This document shows, in pieces, positions 15,990 to 26,400 of a DNA stretch of 32,437 bases (its first letter is position 1; each line of letters opens with the position of its first letter). The notes under the pieces are model-generated. The model worked only from the letters and a program-made list of their open reading frames with translations. It had not been told where the DNA came from and ran no database searches. Both the position numbers and the translations under genes were made by a program. The stretch lies in the NCBI GenBank assembly GCA_947244675.1, contig CAMXLV010000007.1:1-32437 (forward strand), in the 5' to 3' direction. The DNA comes from an uncultured Clostridium sp. (lineage in GTDB: Bacteria > Bacillota_A > Clostridia > TANB77 > CAG-508).

Positions 15990-18110
15990 TTGGCACAAAA
16001 ACATACCAATAAAAAAATCAATATAACCTTAAGATTTAATATATTAAACTTATTTATTTATATAGTTGGTATCATTTTAATTGCCAAACTATTTAGCCTT
16101 CAAATTGTTCATGGAGCAGAATACAAAGAACAATCCAATACAAGACTTACTAGGGAAAGTACATTAGAAGCTTCTAGAGGAGCTATTGTAGACAAAACAG
16201 GAACAGAATTAGTAACTTCTGGAATGGCATTTTCCTTAGAAATGTATAAAAGTAAAGTAGATACAAAAGACTTAAATATGGCTATTTTAAATATGGTAAA
16301 AATTTTAGAAAAATATGAATGTTCCTATGCAACTAGTAGCTTTCCAGTTAAGATAGAACCATTTGAGTTTACTTTGCAAGAAGAAGCACTAACAAAATGG
16401 AAACAAGCTAATAAATTAGAAGAAGAAATATCAGCAGAAGAAACCTTCTACAAATTCAAAAAAAAGTATGAAATAGAAAATGAAAACCTAGAAGAAGTAA
16501 AAAAGATAATAAACATACGTTATCTTATTTCACAAAAAGGATATAGTAGCACAAGAGCATTAACAATCTCTGAGGATATACCAAGAGAAGCGGTAGCAGA
16601 ATTTAGTGAAAGTTCTGAAAAATTTGCAGGAATCAATATTGTAGTAAAACCAGTAAGAAAATATACATCACGGAAATTTAGCTTCTCATATATTGCGGTT
16701 ATGCTTCAAGAATAGATCCTGATGAATATGAAAAAAGGAAAGCAACCTATAGTCAAAATGATATTATAGGAAAAACAGGAATTGAGTATGTTTTTGAAGA
16801 GTACTTAAAAGGAAAAAATGGAACAAAACAAATTGATATGGCTGTTGATGGAACAACAACAGCAGAATACATTGCTAAAGAAGCAGTTGCTGGATCAGAT
16901 ATTGTATTAACCATAGACAGTAATCTTCAAAAAATAACAGAAAATGCTTTAGCACAAAACATTCAAAAAATAGCTACAGGAGGATTTAACAAAGTATATG
17001 ATGCTAAAGCAGGAGCGTGTGTTGTAATGAATGTAAACTCAGGAGAAGTTTTAGCAATGGCAAGTTATCCAGACTATAATCCAGCAGACTTTGTGGGAGG
17101 AATTAGTAACGAAAATTGGGCAAAATATAATGATAATACATCAAAACCATTACTAAACAAAGCAACACAAAATTCTTATTCACCAGGTTCTACATTTAAG
17201 ATGATAACAGCAATTGCTGGATTAGAATCAGGTGTGATTAACTTAAATACTACGATAAATGATACAGGAATTTATACAAAATACAAAGACTATCAACCAA
17301 GATGTTGGATTTATACAGATTATCATAGAGGACATGGTTACTTAAATGTCTCAGGAGCTATTGAAAAATCTTGTAACTATTTCTTTTATGAAACATCAGA
17401 TCGAATGGGAATTGAAAATTTAGTAAAATATGCCCAATATTTTGGTTTAGGGAGTAAAACAGGAATTGAATTACAGAGTGAAACAACAGGAGTATTAGCA
17501 AGTAAAGAAACATGGGCTAAATTACACCCAAATGAGCCATGGGGCCCTCGGACATATTTTGCAAGCTGCTATTGGACAAGGAGACAACGAATTTAGTCCT
17601 TTGCAAATGGCAAGATACATTAGTATGTTAGCAAATGGAGGAAAACCAATTGATGTAAGCATTGTAAAGACGATCAGAAATGCAGATGGATCCGAAGTAT
17701 CCAGAGAAGAAATTAATCAATTTGTAAATAAGAAACTAGGGCTAGAAGGAAATAATCAAGAAAACATAGAAATCAGACAAAATGATTTAAAAGCTGTATT
17801 AGAAGGAATGAAATCAGTTACTAGTGATACAGAAGGAACAGCATATGGTAGATTTAAAGATTTTGACATAGAAGTAGGAGGAAAAACAGGATCAGCAGAA
17901 GCACCAAACAAGCAAGTACATGCATGGTTTGTTGGATTTGCACCTTTTGAAAATCCAGAAATAGCCATTGTTGTAATGGTAGAAAATGGAGGACATGGAA
18001 ACTATACAGCAGAAGTAGTAAGAGACATTATGGCAGAATACTTTGGAATGAACACACAAAATGTAGAAGAAGATATGAGTGCAGTGCCATATGTAGAAAT
18101 AATGAGATAA
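15990..18110 (+). CDS. mrdA: Penicillin-binding protein 2, elongation transpeptidase (705 aa), read through three CGG +1 sites
   Basis: The TTG start lies behind GGAGAAAGAAGG. One transmembrane helix (about residues 15-37) precedes a dimerisation domain with ASRGAIVDKTG, and then the transpeptidase domain: SPGSTFK (nucleophile Ser400, Lys403), SCN (460-462) and KTG (631-633). Three extra C break it into three pieces: C16671, C16696 and C17549. Skipping each yields KYTSGNLASHILGYASRID and EPWGPGHILQAAIGQGDNEF, all family-typical, with recoded Gly228, Gly236 and Gly520. Length fits clostridial PBP2. It crosslinks lateral wall peptidoglycan and is normally essential. The catalytic serine lies after two sites and the KTG after all three. 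Confidence 0.92.
16671..16673 (+). other. CGG +1 recoding site 6 (PBP2 Gly228)
   Basis: Context TAT ACA TCA C GGA AAT TTA GCT. The zero frame reaches a TAG about 14 codons later. Confidence 0.9.
16696..16698 (+). other. CGG +1 recoding site 7 (PBP2 Gly236, the only GGT case)
   Basis: Context CAT ATA TTG C GGT TAT GCT. Only 25 bases after site 6. It is in frame only if site 6 has been shifted, and gives the conserved SHILGYAS. Confidence 0.9.
17549..17551 (+). other. CGG +1 recoding site 8 (PBP2 Gly520)
   Basis: Context TGG GGC CCT C GGA CAT ATT TTG. Dropping the C gives WGPGHILQAAIGQG, the conserved segment before the KTG region. Confidence 0.9.
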
Positions 18111-18125
18111 AGAAAGGACGTAAAA

Positions 18126-18738
18126 ATGAGAAATAGTATTAGTATCAATTTAAAAAAAGATCAAATTGTAATAAAACTAAGAGATGAAGCAACACATATA
18201 GAAATTATGGAAAGCCTAACCAAAAAGTTATCAGAGCTAAAAAAATTATACAAAGATGAAAAAACACCTATCATGGTAACAGGTAAAATATTAAAAAACA
18301 AAGAAATGGATGAAATCCAAGAACTAATCAAAAGCAAAATTGATGTAGAAATTGATTTTGATATGCCGAAAGGATTAGGCTTACATAGCATAAGAAAAAC
18401 ATTTGAAAAGGAAATAGCTATATCAGAAACCAAATTCCATAGAGGATCTTTACGTTCTGGGCAAAAAATAGAATCAGAAGGAAGTTTAGTAATCATTGGA
18501 GATGTAAACTCTGGAGCAGAAGTAATTGCGTCAGACAACATCATTGTACTAGGAGCCTTAAGAGGATTAGCCCATGCAGGAGCCAAAGGAAACAAGCAAG
18601 CAATCATTGCAGCACGGACAAGTAGACACTGTACAAATCAGAATTGCCAATGTTGTAAAAGAAATCGACCGTGATGAAGAGCCAATGCATAAGCAAGCTT
18701 ATGTTAGCATTGAAGAAGACAACATTATTATCGAATAG
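18126..18738 (+). CDS. minC: Septum-site inhibitor MinC (203 aa), read through one CGG +1 site
   Basis: MinC blocks FtsZ ring formation at poles. The N-terminal domain (MRNSISINLKKDQIVIKLRD) is followed by the right-handed beta-helix C-domain: SLRSGQKIESEGSLVIIGDV, NSGAEVIASDNIIVLGALRG and LAHAGAKGNKQAIIAA. The zero frame ends soon after CGG at 18615. Skipping the C gives IIAAGQVDTVQIRIANVVKE and an acidic ending at 18738, the typical MinC C-terminus. It lies 15 bases after PBP2 behind AAAGGACG. minD and minE, usual next genes in Clostridia, do not follow; two minus-strand genes do. Confidence 0.9.
18615..18617 (+). other. CGG +1 recoding site 9 (MinC Gly164)
   Basis: Context ATT GCA GCA C GGA CAA GTA GAC. 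Dropping the C continues the MinC beta-helix end. Confidence 0.87.
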
Positions 18739-18768
18739 AGGGATTAGGGGACATAGTAAAAATCCCTC
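18738..18768 (+). terminator. Stem-loop at the end of the minC operon
   Basis: GAGGGATT (18738-18745, overlapping the stop codon) pairs with AATCCCTC (18761-18768). No long T-run follows, so termination may be partial. Confidence 0.45.
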
Positions 18769-18782
18769 CTAAAATTTTAAAA

Positions 18783-19133
18783 CTAAGAAAGCAAAAGTAA
18801 AATCAAAGCAATATAAAGCATTTCATCGTGAACACCTTCTTGGTATAAAAAAAACAGTAAACCAAGAATAATAATATCATCTAAAAATAGTGAAATTCCC
18901 ATAATTTCAAAAATAGGTTCTTCGATATTAGAAAATAAAGGTGTTTTAAAACGAATTGGCCCAAAAGAAGAATAGGAAAAAGACCTATCTTCTTTTTCTT
19001 TTTCTAAAACAGGGGTCTCTTTTTTAGTATTTTCCTCTTTAGGAAAATCTTTTTCTTCTAGTGGGTGAGAAGAAGGATATGCAAATTTATAAGGTCTATA
19101 ATATCGATAATAATTATTATAAAAACTAGCCAT
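18783..19133 (-). CDS. Small protein with hydrophobic C-terminus (116 aa), unknown
   Basis: I choose the ATG at 19133 (MASFYNNYYRYYRPYKFAYP) behind GGAGAG rather than the longer frame. The N-terminal third is Tyr-rich, the middle is charged and disordered (EEKDFPKEENTKKETP), and the C-terminus is hydrophobic with the pattern LDDIIILGLLFFLYQEGVHD followed by LILLLLS. Proteins with this ending are frequent in Clostridia and some belong to sporulation loci, but I cannot name the family. It overlaps the upstream minus-strand gene by 8 bases, suggesting translational coupling. Confidence 0.7.
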   Translation of the reverse strand: MASFYNNYYRYYRPYKFAYPSSHPLEEKDFPKEENTKKETPVLEKEKEDRSFSYSSFGPIRFKTPLFSNIEEPIFEIMGISLFLDDIIILGLLFFLYQEGVHDEMLYIALILLLLS

Positions 19134-19560
19134 TATGAGGACTCTCCTTATTATTACCATTAGTATCTTTAAAAATATCAGCAATTTTAGCGACATTTAA
19201 TAAATTAGCATATTGATCAACTTTACCTTTTCTTTCTTCTCGAAGATAAGGTTTTAAAGAGTAAAGTAGATTTGATCTAGGATCATTAGAAGTATTTAAC
19301 TTATCCATAACAGATTTCATTTTTAAAATGGTATTCATATCAATTTGGCTAAAATCAAAACCAGTAGAAGAAGAACCAGAATCATTAGTTTGATTTTGAG
19401 AAGTCTGGTGAGCATTATTTTGCCCATTTTGTGATATCATAGAAGAAAAATTTTGTATCATTTCAGGAGGAATTTTAGAAATTACATCATTTAACTCACC
19501 ATGATTCATCATATCCTTTAATTTATTTATTGTATTTTCATCGAAATTCATATTATTCAA
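19126..19560 (-). CDS. Hypothetical cytosolic protein (about 144 aa)
   Basis: GAGGTGG precedes a TTG at 19560 by 5 bases; the GTG at 19569 overlaps that site and an ATG lies at 19551, so the start is uncertain. The protein has an acidic helical N-terminus (NFDENTINKLKDMMNHGEL), a Gln/Asn/Ser-rich low-complexity middle (residues 45-75) and a conserved-looking C-terminal part, LLYSLKPYLREERKGKVDQY, followed by ANLLNVAKIADIF. This last motif recurs in paired small clostridial genes of unknown role. It is coupled to the downstream membrane-type gene by overlap. Confidence 0.7.
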   Translation of the reverse strand: MNNMNFDENTINKLKDMMNHGELNDVISKIPPEMIQNFSSMISQNGQNNAHQTSQNQTNDSGSSSTGFDFSQIDMNTILKMKSVMDKLNTSNDPRSNLLYSLKPYLREERKGKVDQYANLLNVAKIADIFKDTNGNNKESPHNG

Positions 19561-19569
19561 AACAACCAC

Positions 19570-19839
19570 CTCTATAAAACATATTCAGCTCATTAAAAAC
19601 TATGTAATATTTTATGTGAAAAATAGGAAAATGTTACAAATTTATAGAAGAATAAATCTATAAAAATAGCAAGAGTTATAACATTATGTAAAAAAGATAT
19701 TATCGAATACCTGTACTTTTCTTGCTTTCCTAATAAACCTAGCAATATAACAAAGAAAATATCATAAAGCTACAAAAGATGAAGTTTAGGGGCAACTTTA
19801 AACCCTAGATATATTATATAAGGAGGAACATCTGAAAAA
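19570..19839. other. Divergent intergenic region with a possible structured leader
   Basis: It separates the minus-strand pair from the pilin-like gene. Bases 19730-19820 can fold: TAGC pairs with GCTA around an A-rich loop, and TAGGG pairs with CCCTA just before the AAGGAGG site (19821-19827). The layout resembles a regulatory leader, but I could not match it to a known riboswitch. No clear promoter hexamers were identified. Confidence 0.3.
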
Positions 19840-21415
19840 ATGAAAAATAGAAATCAAGGAATTACACTAATAGCACTAATTATTACAATTATCATTTTAC
19901 TAATATTAGCAGGAATCGCAATTACAACATTAGCAGGAGATAATGGAATCTTGAACAAAGCAAATAATGCTAAAACAAAAAATGAAGAAGTACAGCAAAA
20001 AGAACAAATTGAAATGGCAATTATGTGTGCTAGAATGAATGAAAGTAACTATATTAATTTAGATGAATTAGAAAGTGAATTATTAAAAGTAGAAGGAATA
20101 GAAAATGAAAATATTGAAAAACAAGGAGATGATGGGAGATTACCTTGGTTAGTATCAACAGATCATTTACAATATCAAATATTAGAAAATGGAAAAGTTG
20201 AAGTAATAAAAAATGGTATTGTTTTATCAAAAACACAAATTAAATTGCAAGTAGGAGAAACAGAAAGTTTGACAGTTTCTTTTATTGGTAATAAAAGTAG
20301 TAATGTTGATTGGTATTGTAGTGATTCAAATGTTATTGATCTTGATAAAGGAAAAATTACAGCAAAAGAAATTGGAACTAGTACTATTACAGCAACAACC
20401 ACATTAGAAGGAGAAATTTGCAGTAAAGAATGTAAGGTAATAGTAATTTCTCACGAAGATTGGTTAGCTGGTAAAATCGAAGAAATTGTAGCAGAAAATT
20501 ATGATATTAATACAGATGATTATAATAGGGAAAAAATAAGAGAAGAAATTAGTAAATTAGATCAATTTAGAGAAATTATTAACATAGGAAATGATGATTT
20601 TTTTCCATGGATGATTGACATTGAGGATATTGGATATTCATTAGGAGATGATGGAAAAGCTACAGTAACAAAGGGGCTATGGGTTTCAAGTAAGTATGTA
20701 GAAATAATGGAAGGTGACACTGCTCAGATTCAAGTTAGATATTTTAATGGTAATCCTAACTCAGATCCTAATTTGTATCCAGTAGGTATGGGGGCTACTA
20801 TTGATGTTACAGATGATTTTATTATTACTCCTTTAAGACAGGATTATAAAACTGGATTCTATGTTTATGCCAAATGGCCAGGGATAGGAAAAATAGTAGG
20901 AGATATTCAGGTACAAGTTCATAGTATTGCACGTCGTATTGATATATTTAAAGAAGCAAAAACTTCAAAAAAGATTATTGGGGAAAGAAACGGATGGGCA
21001 CTTACAGAAGGAACAAATTGTGAATTATCATGGAAAGATTACTATTTAATTGGTATTGGACATTCAACAGATCGTGCTGATTATGATGGAACAATTGATT
21101 TAGACTGGGATAAGGTAAAAAAGAAAACAGAGTTGATTCCAGAAAAGGCATTTTTTGGTTTTTCTGCTCCTGGAAGATGTGGATCGTATTCAAATTCTTC
21201 TGCACGAGTTGAAATCTACTATAAGGATGGTTCAAAACAAAGAGCATCTAAAGATATATTTATTTCTAGTTATAATGGAACAGATGAGGTGGAAATTACA
21301 TTTTTAAATAAAGAAATCGAAAAAATACATATCTCTTTATGGCGGACATGATGCAGAGGGAAGTAGTTCATCAATTTGTTTGACTGAATTTGAGGTATTA
21401 TATAAAGCAAAATAA
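19840..21415 (+). CDS. Pilin-like secreted protein with Ig-like domain (524 aa), read through one CGG +1 site
   Basis: The N-terminus KNRNQGITLIALIITIIIL is a type IV prepilin-like signal (cleavage after Gly) with a long hydrophobic helix; the usual Glu at +5 is Ala. A Big_2-like Ig domain follows (about residues 128-200: LSKTQIKLQVGETESLTVSF ... GTSTITATTT). The rest is beta-rich, with a C-terminal portion that may be a second beta-sandwich. The zero frame ends at residue 503; skipping C21343 gives HISLWGHDAEGSSSS and extends to 524 aa. AAGGAGG lies 12 bases before the ATG. Likely a cell-surface or pilus-associated protein. Function is not known. Confidence 0.78.
21343..21345 (+). other. CGG +1 recoding site 10 (pilin-like protein, Gly502)
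   Basis: Context TCT TTA TGG C GGA CAT GAT GCA. The zero frame reads CGG ACA TGA. The extension is short (23 residues), so homology support is weaker than for the enzymes. Confidence 0.7.
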
Positions 21416-21526
21416 ATAAAGAGAAATGTTTAAAATGATAAAATGGAAAAAGAGGCAGATAGTTCTTAAAAAAATGAAGTGAACGCAAATTATTAGACAA
21501 AAAATTTAATAAGGAGGGTTCATTTT

Positions 21527-21592
21527 ACGTCTAAATATTCAAACGAATCTGTCTTTTTCGATAGGCTAATGTTAGATGATAGAATTATGTAA
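21527..21592 (+). pseudogene. Short ORF or gene fragment with ACG in place of a start (21 codons)
   Basis: A good AAGGAGG (21511-21517) is followed 9 bases later by ACG, then codons for SKYSNESVFFDRLMLDDRIM and TAA. The peptide looks protein-like rather than random, and ATG to ACG would be a single change. It may be the decayed 5' end of a former gene or a leader peptide. It sits between the two pilin-like genes. Confidence 0.3.
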
Positions 21593-21622
21593 AAAAATGA
21601 ACAATTAATTTGCTTTCTTTTC

Positions 21623-21652
21623 TTGAGCCTCTATGCAAAGCTAAGATATAAT
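21623..21652 (+). promoter_or_regulatory. Promoter of the second pilin-like gene
   Basis: TTGAGC (21623-21628), an 18-base spacer and TATAAT (21647-21652), 26 bases before the start codon. Confidence 0.5.
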
Positions 21653-21677
21653 AAAAAAATAAAGGAGGAAAAATAGA

Positions 21678-23076
21678 ATGATAGAGAACAAGAAAAGAAG
21701 TTCCAATAAAGGAATAACATTAATGGTATTAGTGATAACCATTATTATTTTATTGATTTTAGCAGGAGTAACAATAGCGGCATTAACAGGGGAAAAAGGA
21801 TTAATAAAAGAAGCAAAAACAGCAGCAGAATTAACAGAATTAGCTAGTTTAGAAGAACAAGTAGAACTAGCAATTATAAAAGCAGAACAAAAACATAAAA
21901 ATCCAACGCTAAATGATGTAATAGAAGAATTAAAAAATAATAAAGTAATTAGTAATAGTGACCAAGTCAATAAGGAAACAGGAACCATTAGAACAGATTT
22001 AGGATATGAAATAACGGGAAAATTAGATGATTATATTGGTAAAACTTCGACAGGAGATAATGAAGGAAATACCGGTGGAGGAAATGGAACAACAGGGGGA
22101 AACACAGCAGGAAATAATACAGGAGGAGGAACAACAAATCCACCAGAAGCAACATTACCAAATACAGATAATACAAAGCCATTTTTGCCAGAAAATTCAA
22201 CGATAATAAGTAATAATTTAGAGACAGGAATTATTATAAAAGATAGCAATGATAATGAATGGGTATGGATAGAAGTACCAAAAAGTATTTATAATGCAAC
22301 AACAACTAGTACAGATTACACAGCTATTGAGATGGCAATGCAAAATTATGCAAGTGATTATAGAGAGAGTTCTTGTTCTGACACATTCAATTCTACAAAT
22401 CAGCTTGGATTTAATGATGCTACAGAATATAACAATTGGAAAAATAGTATGCTAGAGAGTGTATTTACTAATGGAGGATTTTACATTGGAAGATATGAAG
22501 TAGGAACAGATACAGCAAGAACTTCAAGTTCAGCAACTCTAACAATACCATATATAAAACAAAATATGATACCATATAACTATGTAACATGTAGTCAAGC
22601 ACAAACCTTATCAAAACAACTTGAAACAGGAGGAAAACAATCAAGTTTAATGTTTGGAATACAATGGGATTTGGTGTTAAAATTTATAGAGGAGAAAGGA
22701 GCAAAAACTCGGAAGTGAATTAAAATCGAATTCAAGTTCATGGGGAAATTATAACAATGTTTCATTTGACTTAACAAGGGGAAAATATTTAAGTGGAAGT
22801 ACATGGAATACCATAACAAATTATACGAAGCCAAGTGCAAGTGTATTATTAACAACAGGAGCAAGCGATAGAAATAGTGCTTTAAATATTTATGATTTAG
22901 CAGGAAATGTATGGGAATGGACACTAGAAAGATACTTGAATACTAACAATCCTTGTTGTGGAAGAGGGGGAAGTTACGTTAATTATAGTTTTAGCAGCCC
23001 AGTTACGGATCACAATGGTGATCGTTCGTTCAATGATAGCAATTACGGATTTGGTTTTCGTGTAGTCTTATGGTAA
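21678..23076 (+). CDS. Pilin-like protein with FGE-sulfatase/C-type-lectin-like domain (465 aa), read through one CGG +1 site
   Basis: The prepilin-like N-terminus GITLMVLVITIIILLILAG (Val instead of Glu at +5) is followed by a helical segment, a Gly/Asn/Thr linker (residues 122-155) and a C-terminal domain of the formylglycine-generating-enzyme type: EWVWIEVP, GGFYIGRYEVGTD, VTCSQAQTLSKQL, MFGIQWDLVLKFIE, then after skipping C22710 GSELKSNSSSWGNYN, NIYDLAGNVWEWTLERY, GRGGSY and YGFGFRVVLW. Without the shift the domain would be cut in half. FGE-like folds include C-type-lectin binding proteins and targets of diversity-generating retroelements; catalytic cysteines for FGE chemistry are not evident. 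Probably a surface-displayed binding module. Confidence 0.82.
22710..22712 (+). other. CGG +1 recoding site 11 (FGE-domain protein, Gly345)
   Basis: Context GCA AAA ACT C GGA AGT GAA TTA. The zero frame reads CGG AAG TGA. Dropping the C restores the second half of the FGE-like domain. Confidence 0.9.
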
Positions 23077-23116
23077 GTTGTTGAGATAGGGACACTAAAA
23101 TGAAAAAATAGGGAAT

Positions 23117-23159
23117 AAAAAAACACTTTGAACTTCGAAATAAGTTCAGAGTGTTTTTT
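23117..23159 (+). terminator. Rho-independent terminator of the FGE-domain gene
   Basis: AACACTTTGAACTT pairs with AAGTTCAGAGTGTT (one mismatch region) and is followed by six T. Confidence 0.8.
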
Positions 23160-23371
23160 CAAAAATTACCAGTTACATAAAAAGTTGAAAAAATCATGCA
23201 AAACCATTGAAAAATATAACAAAAAAGTGTATAATTAAAAGTGATTATGTAAAAAAATCAAGAAAAGGATAAAATGTAACAAAAAAGTAATATTTCATTC
23301 TAAAAAGGAAGCAGAAAAAATATCCGTAGGAGTAGCAGGCAAACAAAAACAAAAGGCAAAAGACAAAGGGA

Positions 23372-23399
23372 TTGAAAAAATTCCAAAAAACAATATAAT
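23372..23399 (+). promoter_or_regulatory. Promoter of the giant surface protein gene
   Basis: TTGAAA (23372-23377), a 16-base spacer and TATAAT (23394-23399), about 55 bases before the start codon. The AT-rich leader upstream has two AACAAAAAAGT repeats (from about 23219 and 23279). Confidence 0.5.
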
Positions 23400-23454
23400 A
23401 TAAAAGAAGAATTAGGTAAAAAAGAAAAGTACCTGATTGAATAGGGGGTAAAAT

Positions 23455-26400
23455 ATGAAAGAACAAACCAAAAACAAAACCAAAATAATGGCATACATCC
23501 TAGTAGTAGTTGCTATTTTATCTAGCATACTAGTAGGTAGTAAATTCATGTCATCTATTAGTTTGGGAGTAGATACGCAAAAGATGAAAGTAGAAGCAAA
23601 CTTAGAAAAATACTTAAATTACAGCCTATCAAATCAAGAAAAAGGAACTTTGGTGCAATACCAAGTAAAACAAACAATGGAGTATGGTGAAAACTACAGT
23701 CCAATTAAAAGTAGTGAAATACAATTGCAACTAAGCCAAATTGATGGAAAATATCCAAACGAAGTAAAAGCCATAACCAAAACAACCAAACTAACCAACG
23801 GAAAAGAAAATGGAATGGAAGAAAACTGGGAATATGATGCTAAAAGTGGAATCCTAACAGTAAAAGCAAGCAATCAAAATGAAGAAGGAAGAGCTAACCA
23901 TCAAGAAAAACCAGGAAAAGGGGTAGCAGACGAATACATTGTTATCTGTTATTATGATACCTATGTAGAAGAAAATCAAGAAAGAGATTTAAAAGTAGAA
24001 ATATCTGCAAAAGCTATCTTAGAAGCAGACGAAGAAATAACAATCCATAGCCAAGAAACAATAGAAAGTAAGGTAAGTGAAAATATTGGAAACTTAACCT
24101 CTATTCATCATGAAACTAATCCTATATATAATGGGTATATCAAAGCAAACCAAATCAATGGAAGCAATTATAACACCCAATATAAAGAAAAAACAGAAAT
24201 TCTAATTAGTAAAAAAGAAGCACAAGAAACCTTAGAAATTATAGAAAAAAATACTTTTATTCAGCAAGAGGGAGAAAGTCAAATAGACTTAGACAACAAC
24301 CAAAACCTTGTTTACAAAAATACTAAAATAAACAAAGAAGATCTAGAAAAAATCTTAGGGAAAGAAGCCAAACTTGAAATTTTAGACAAAGATCAAAACA
24401 TACTAGCAACTATAGACAATAATACCCCATGGGAAGAAGATGGAAGTTACTTAGTAAACTATGAAACAGAACCAGAAGAAATCATAGTAAAAACAAGTAG
24501 CATTCAAAACGAAGGAATCTTAAAATTAGAGCATAATAAAGAAATCAAAAGCAATATGAAAGAAACAAAAAATATCAAAATCAAAACAACAGATGAAATT
24601 GTAGGAACACAAGAAGATGTACAAACACAAATCATAGATATAGAAGAAGCAACTACTAATGTAAGCTTAGAAATCAGTAACCAAGAATGGACAAACAAGC
24701 AACAAAATGAAATTACATTTAACATATCTTTAAATGCTACTTCAAGCAAAGATAATATGTTTAAAAATCCAAAAATAAAAATAGAACTTCCACAAGAAGT
24801 AGAAAAAGTAATTTTACAAAATAGTGGAATATTCCATGAAAATGGATTAGCCTTAAAAGAAGTTTTAACCCAAAGCAATGAAAAGGGAAATACTGAAATA
24901 ATAGCTATTCTAGAAGGGACACAAGAAGCTTACAGTGAAAACATATTAGCTTTATCAACAGACATAAAAATATCAGCAACCATCATACTAAAAAAAGACA
25001 TAAACATAGCTGAGAGTGAAATCAAATTAGTTAGTACAAATGAATACACATTAGATGGTAGTGTAGAAACACAAGAACAAACTATACCATTAATCATTGA
25101 AAGTTATCAAGAAGAAAAAATACAAAATAAAGAAGACGACATAGCATATAACATAGCACAAGAAAACAAAGTAAACGAAGATAGCCTAAAATTAGAAGTA
25201 GCTACAATCAAAGGAGCTAGCAACCTAAAAGAGCAAGACAGTATATATGCGGGAGAATACATCAAATACAACATAAAAGTAACAAATACAAAAGCAGAAA
25301 CTTTGGAAAATGTAAAAATAGTAGGGAACATACCAGAAGAAACTATTTATGGTGAATTAGAAGCACAATATTACACAGCTAGTGGAAAATACGAATATCA
25401 CTTTGATGAAGAATTAAAACAAAAAGAAATTCAAGTAGGGACTTTAAAACCAGGAGAAAGCAAAACAGTTTATTATGAAGTAAAAGCAAAAGATGTAGAA
25501 AGTGAAAAAGAAATTACAAGCCATATAAGTGCTTATGTAGAAGAAAGTGAAATAGCAAAATATGAACTAAAAAATACAATAAAACCAGCCAAACTAAAAA
25601 TGTTTTTAGGAGCATCTTTAGGAAACGATAAAAATCAATGGTATTATACATTTTTAGCAGAAAGTGCAGAAAACAAAGAAATAGAAATAGCATTAAAAGC
25701 ACCAAAAGAATTTGAATTAAATTATATTGTAAAAAAAGAAGAAGGAAAGAAATTAAACCTAGAAGAAATAACAAAAATAGCAGAAGACAATACCATTACA
25801 ATCAAAGTACAAACAAACAAAGAATACATCATAGGTGGATATATTAACAAATTAGCAACAACAGAAGAAAATGAAAAATCACAAATAGAATTTACAACCG
25901 TAGCAAGTGCTGTTTTAGATGGAATTACATACCAATCAAATGAAAACAGAATTCTATATGGTTATGAAAATGCTTCTATAACAATGACTTCTGAAACAGA
26001 AGGAGAAGAAATCAAATATGATGAAGAAATTAATTATAATATCTTAATAGAAAACACAGGAAAAGTCAATTTATCAGACCCGCTTAATGCTTCTATTCAT
26101 GTAAACTTAGCAGATTTCTTACCAGAAAATGTTAAACCAGTAAGTGTTACCTATCATAACTGGATACAAGAAGAAATAAAACAAGAAAATGGTGGAGAAA
26201 TTGTAACTGATAAATTTAGTAAAACAGAAGAAATTACAGAAGAAATTTATGAAGCAACTAAGGATGGAGAAAAATTACCAGATATTAACTTATACTTAAC
26301 CATTCCAAAAGGAGAAAGCATCAACATCCAAGTAAAAACAAAAGCAGGTGTTGTTTATGAAAAAACAAAAATTGAAAACAGTGCAACTATAAGTGGAGAA

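Noticed and set aside
19730..19820. A cyclic-di-GMP (GEMM-I) riboswitch before the pilin-like gene
   Set aside because: There is a loose likeness (TAGCAA ... AAAGCTAC), but the conserved GACGCAAAGC core, the GNRA loop with receptor and the third helix do not fit. Kept only as a possible structured leader.
23210..23402. An open, Lys-rich reading frame ending KIPKNNII before the giant gene
   Set aside because: No start with a ribosome-binding site, extreme Lys bias expected from A-runs, and the promoter of the giant gene lies inside it.
23245..23494. Minus-strand reading frames rich in Phe and Leu (here and opposite most large genes)
   Set aside because: They are mirror images of Lys/Glu-rich coding or A-rich leader sequence and have no ribosome-binding sites.
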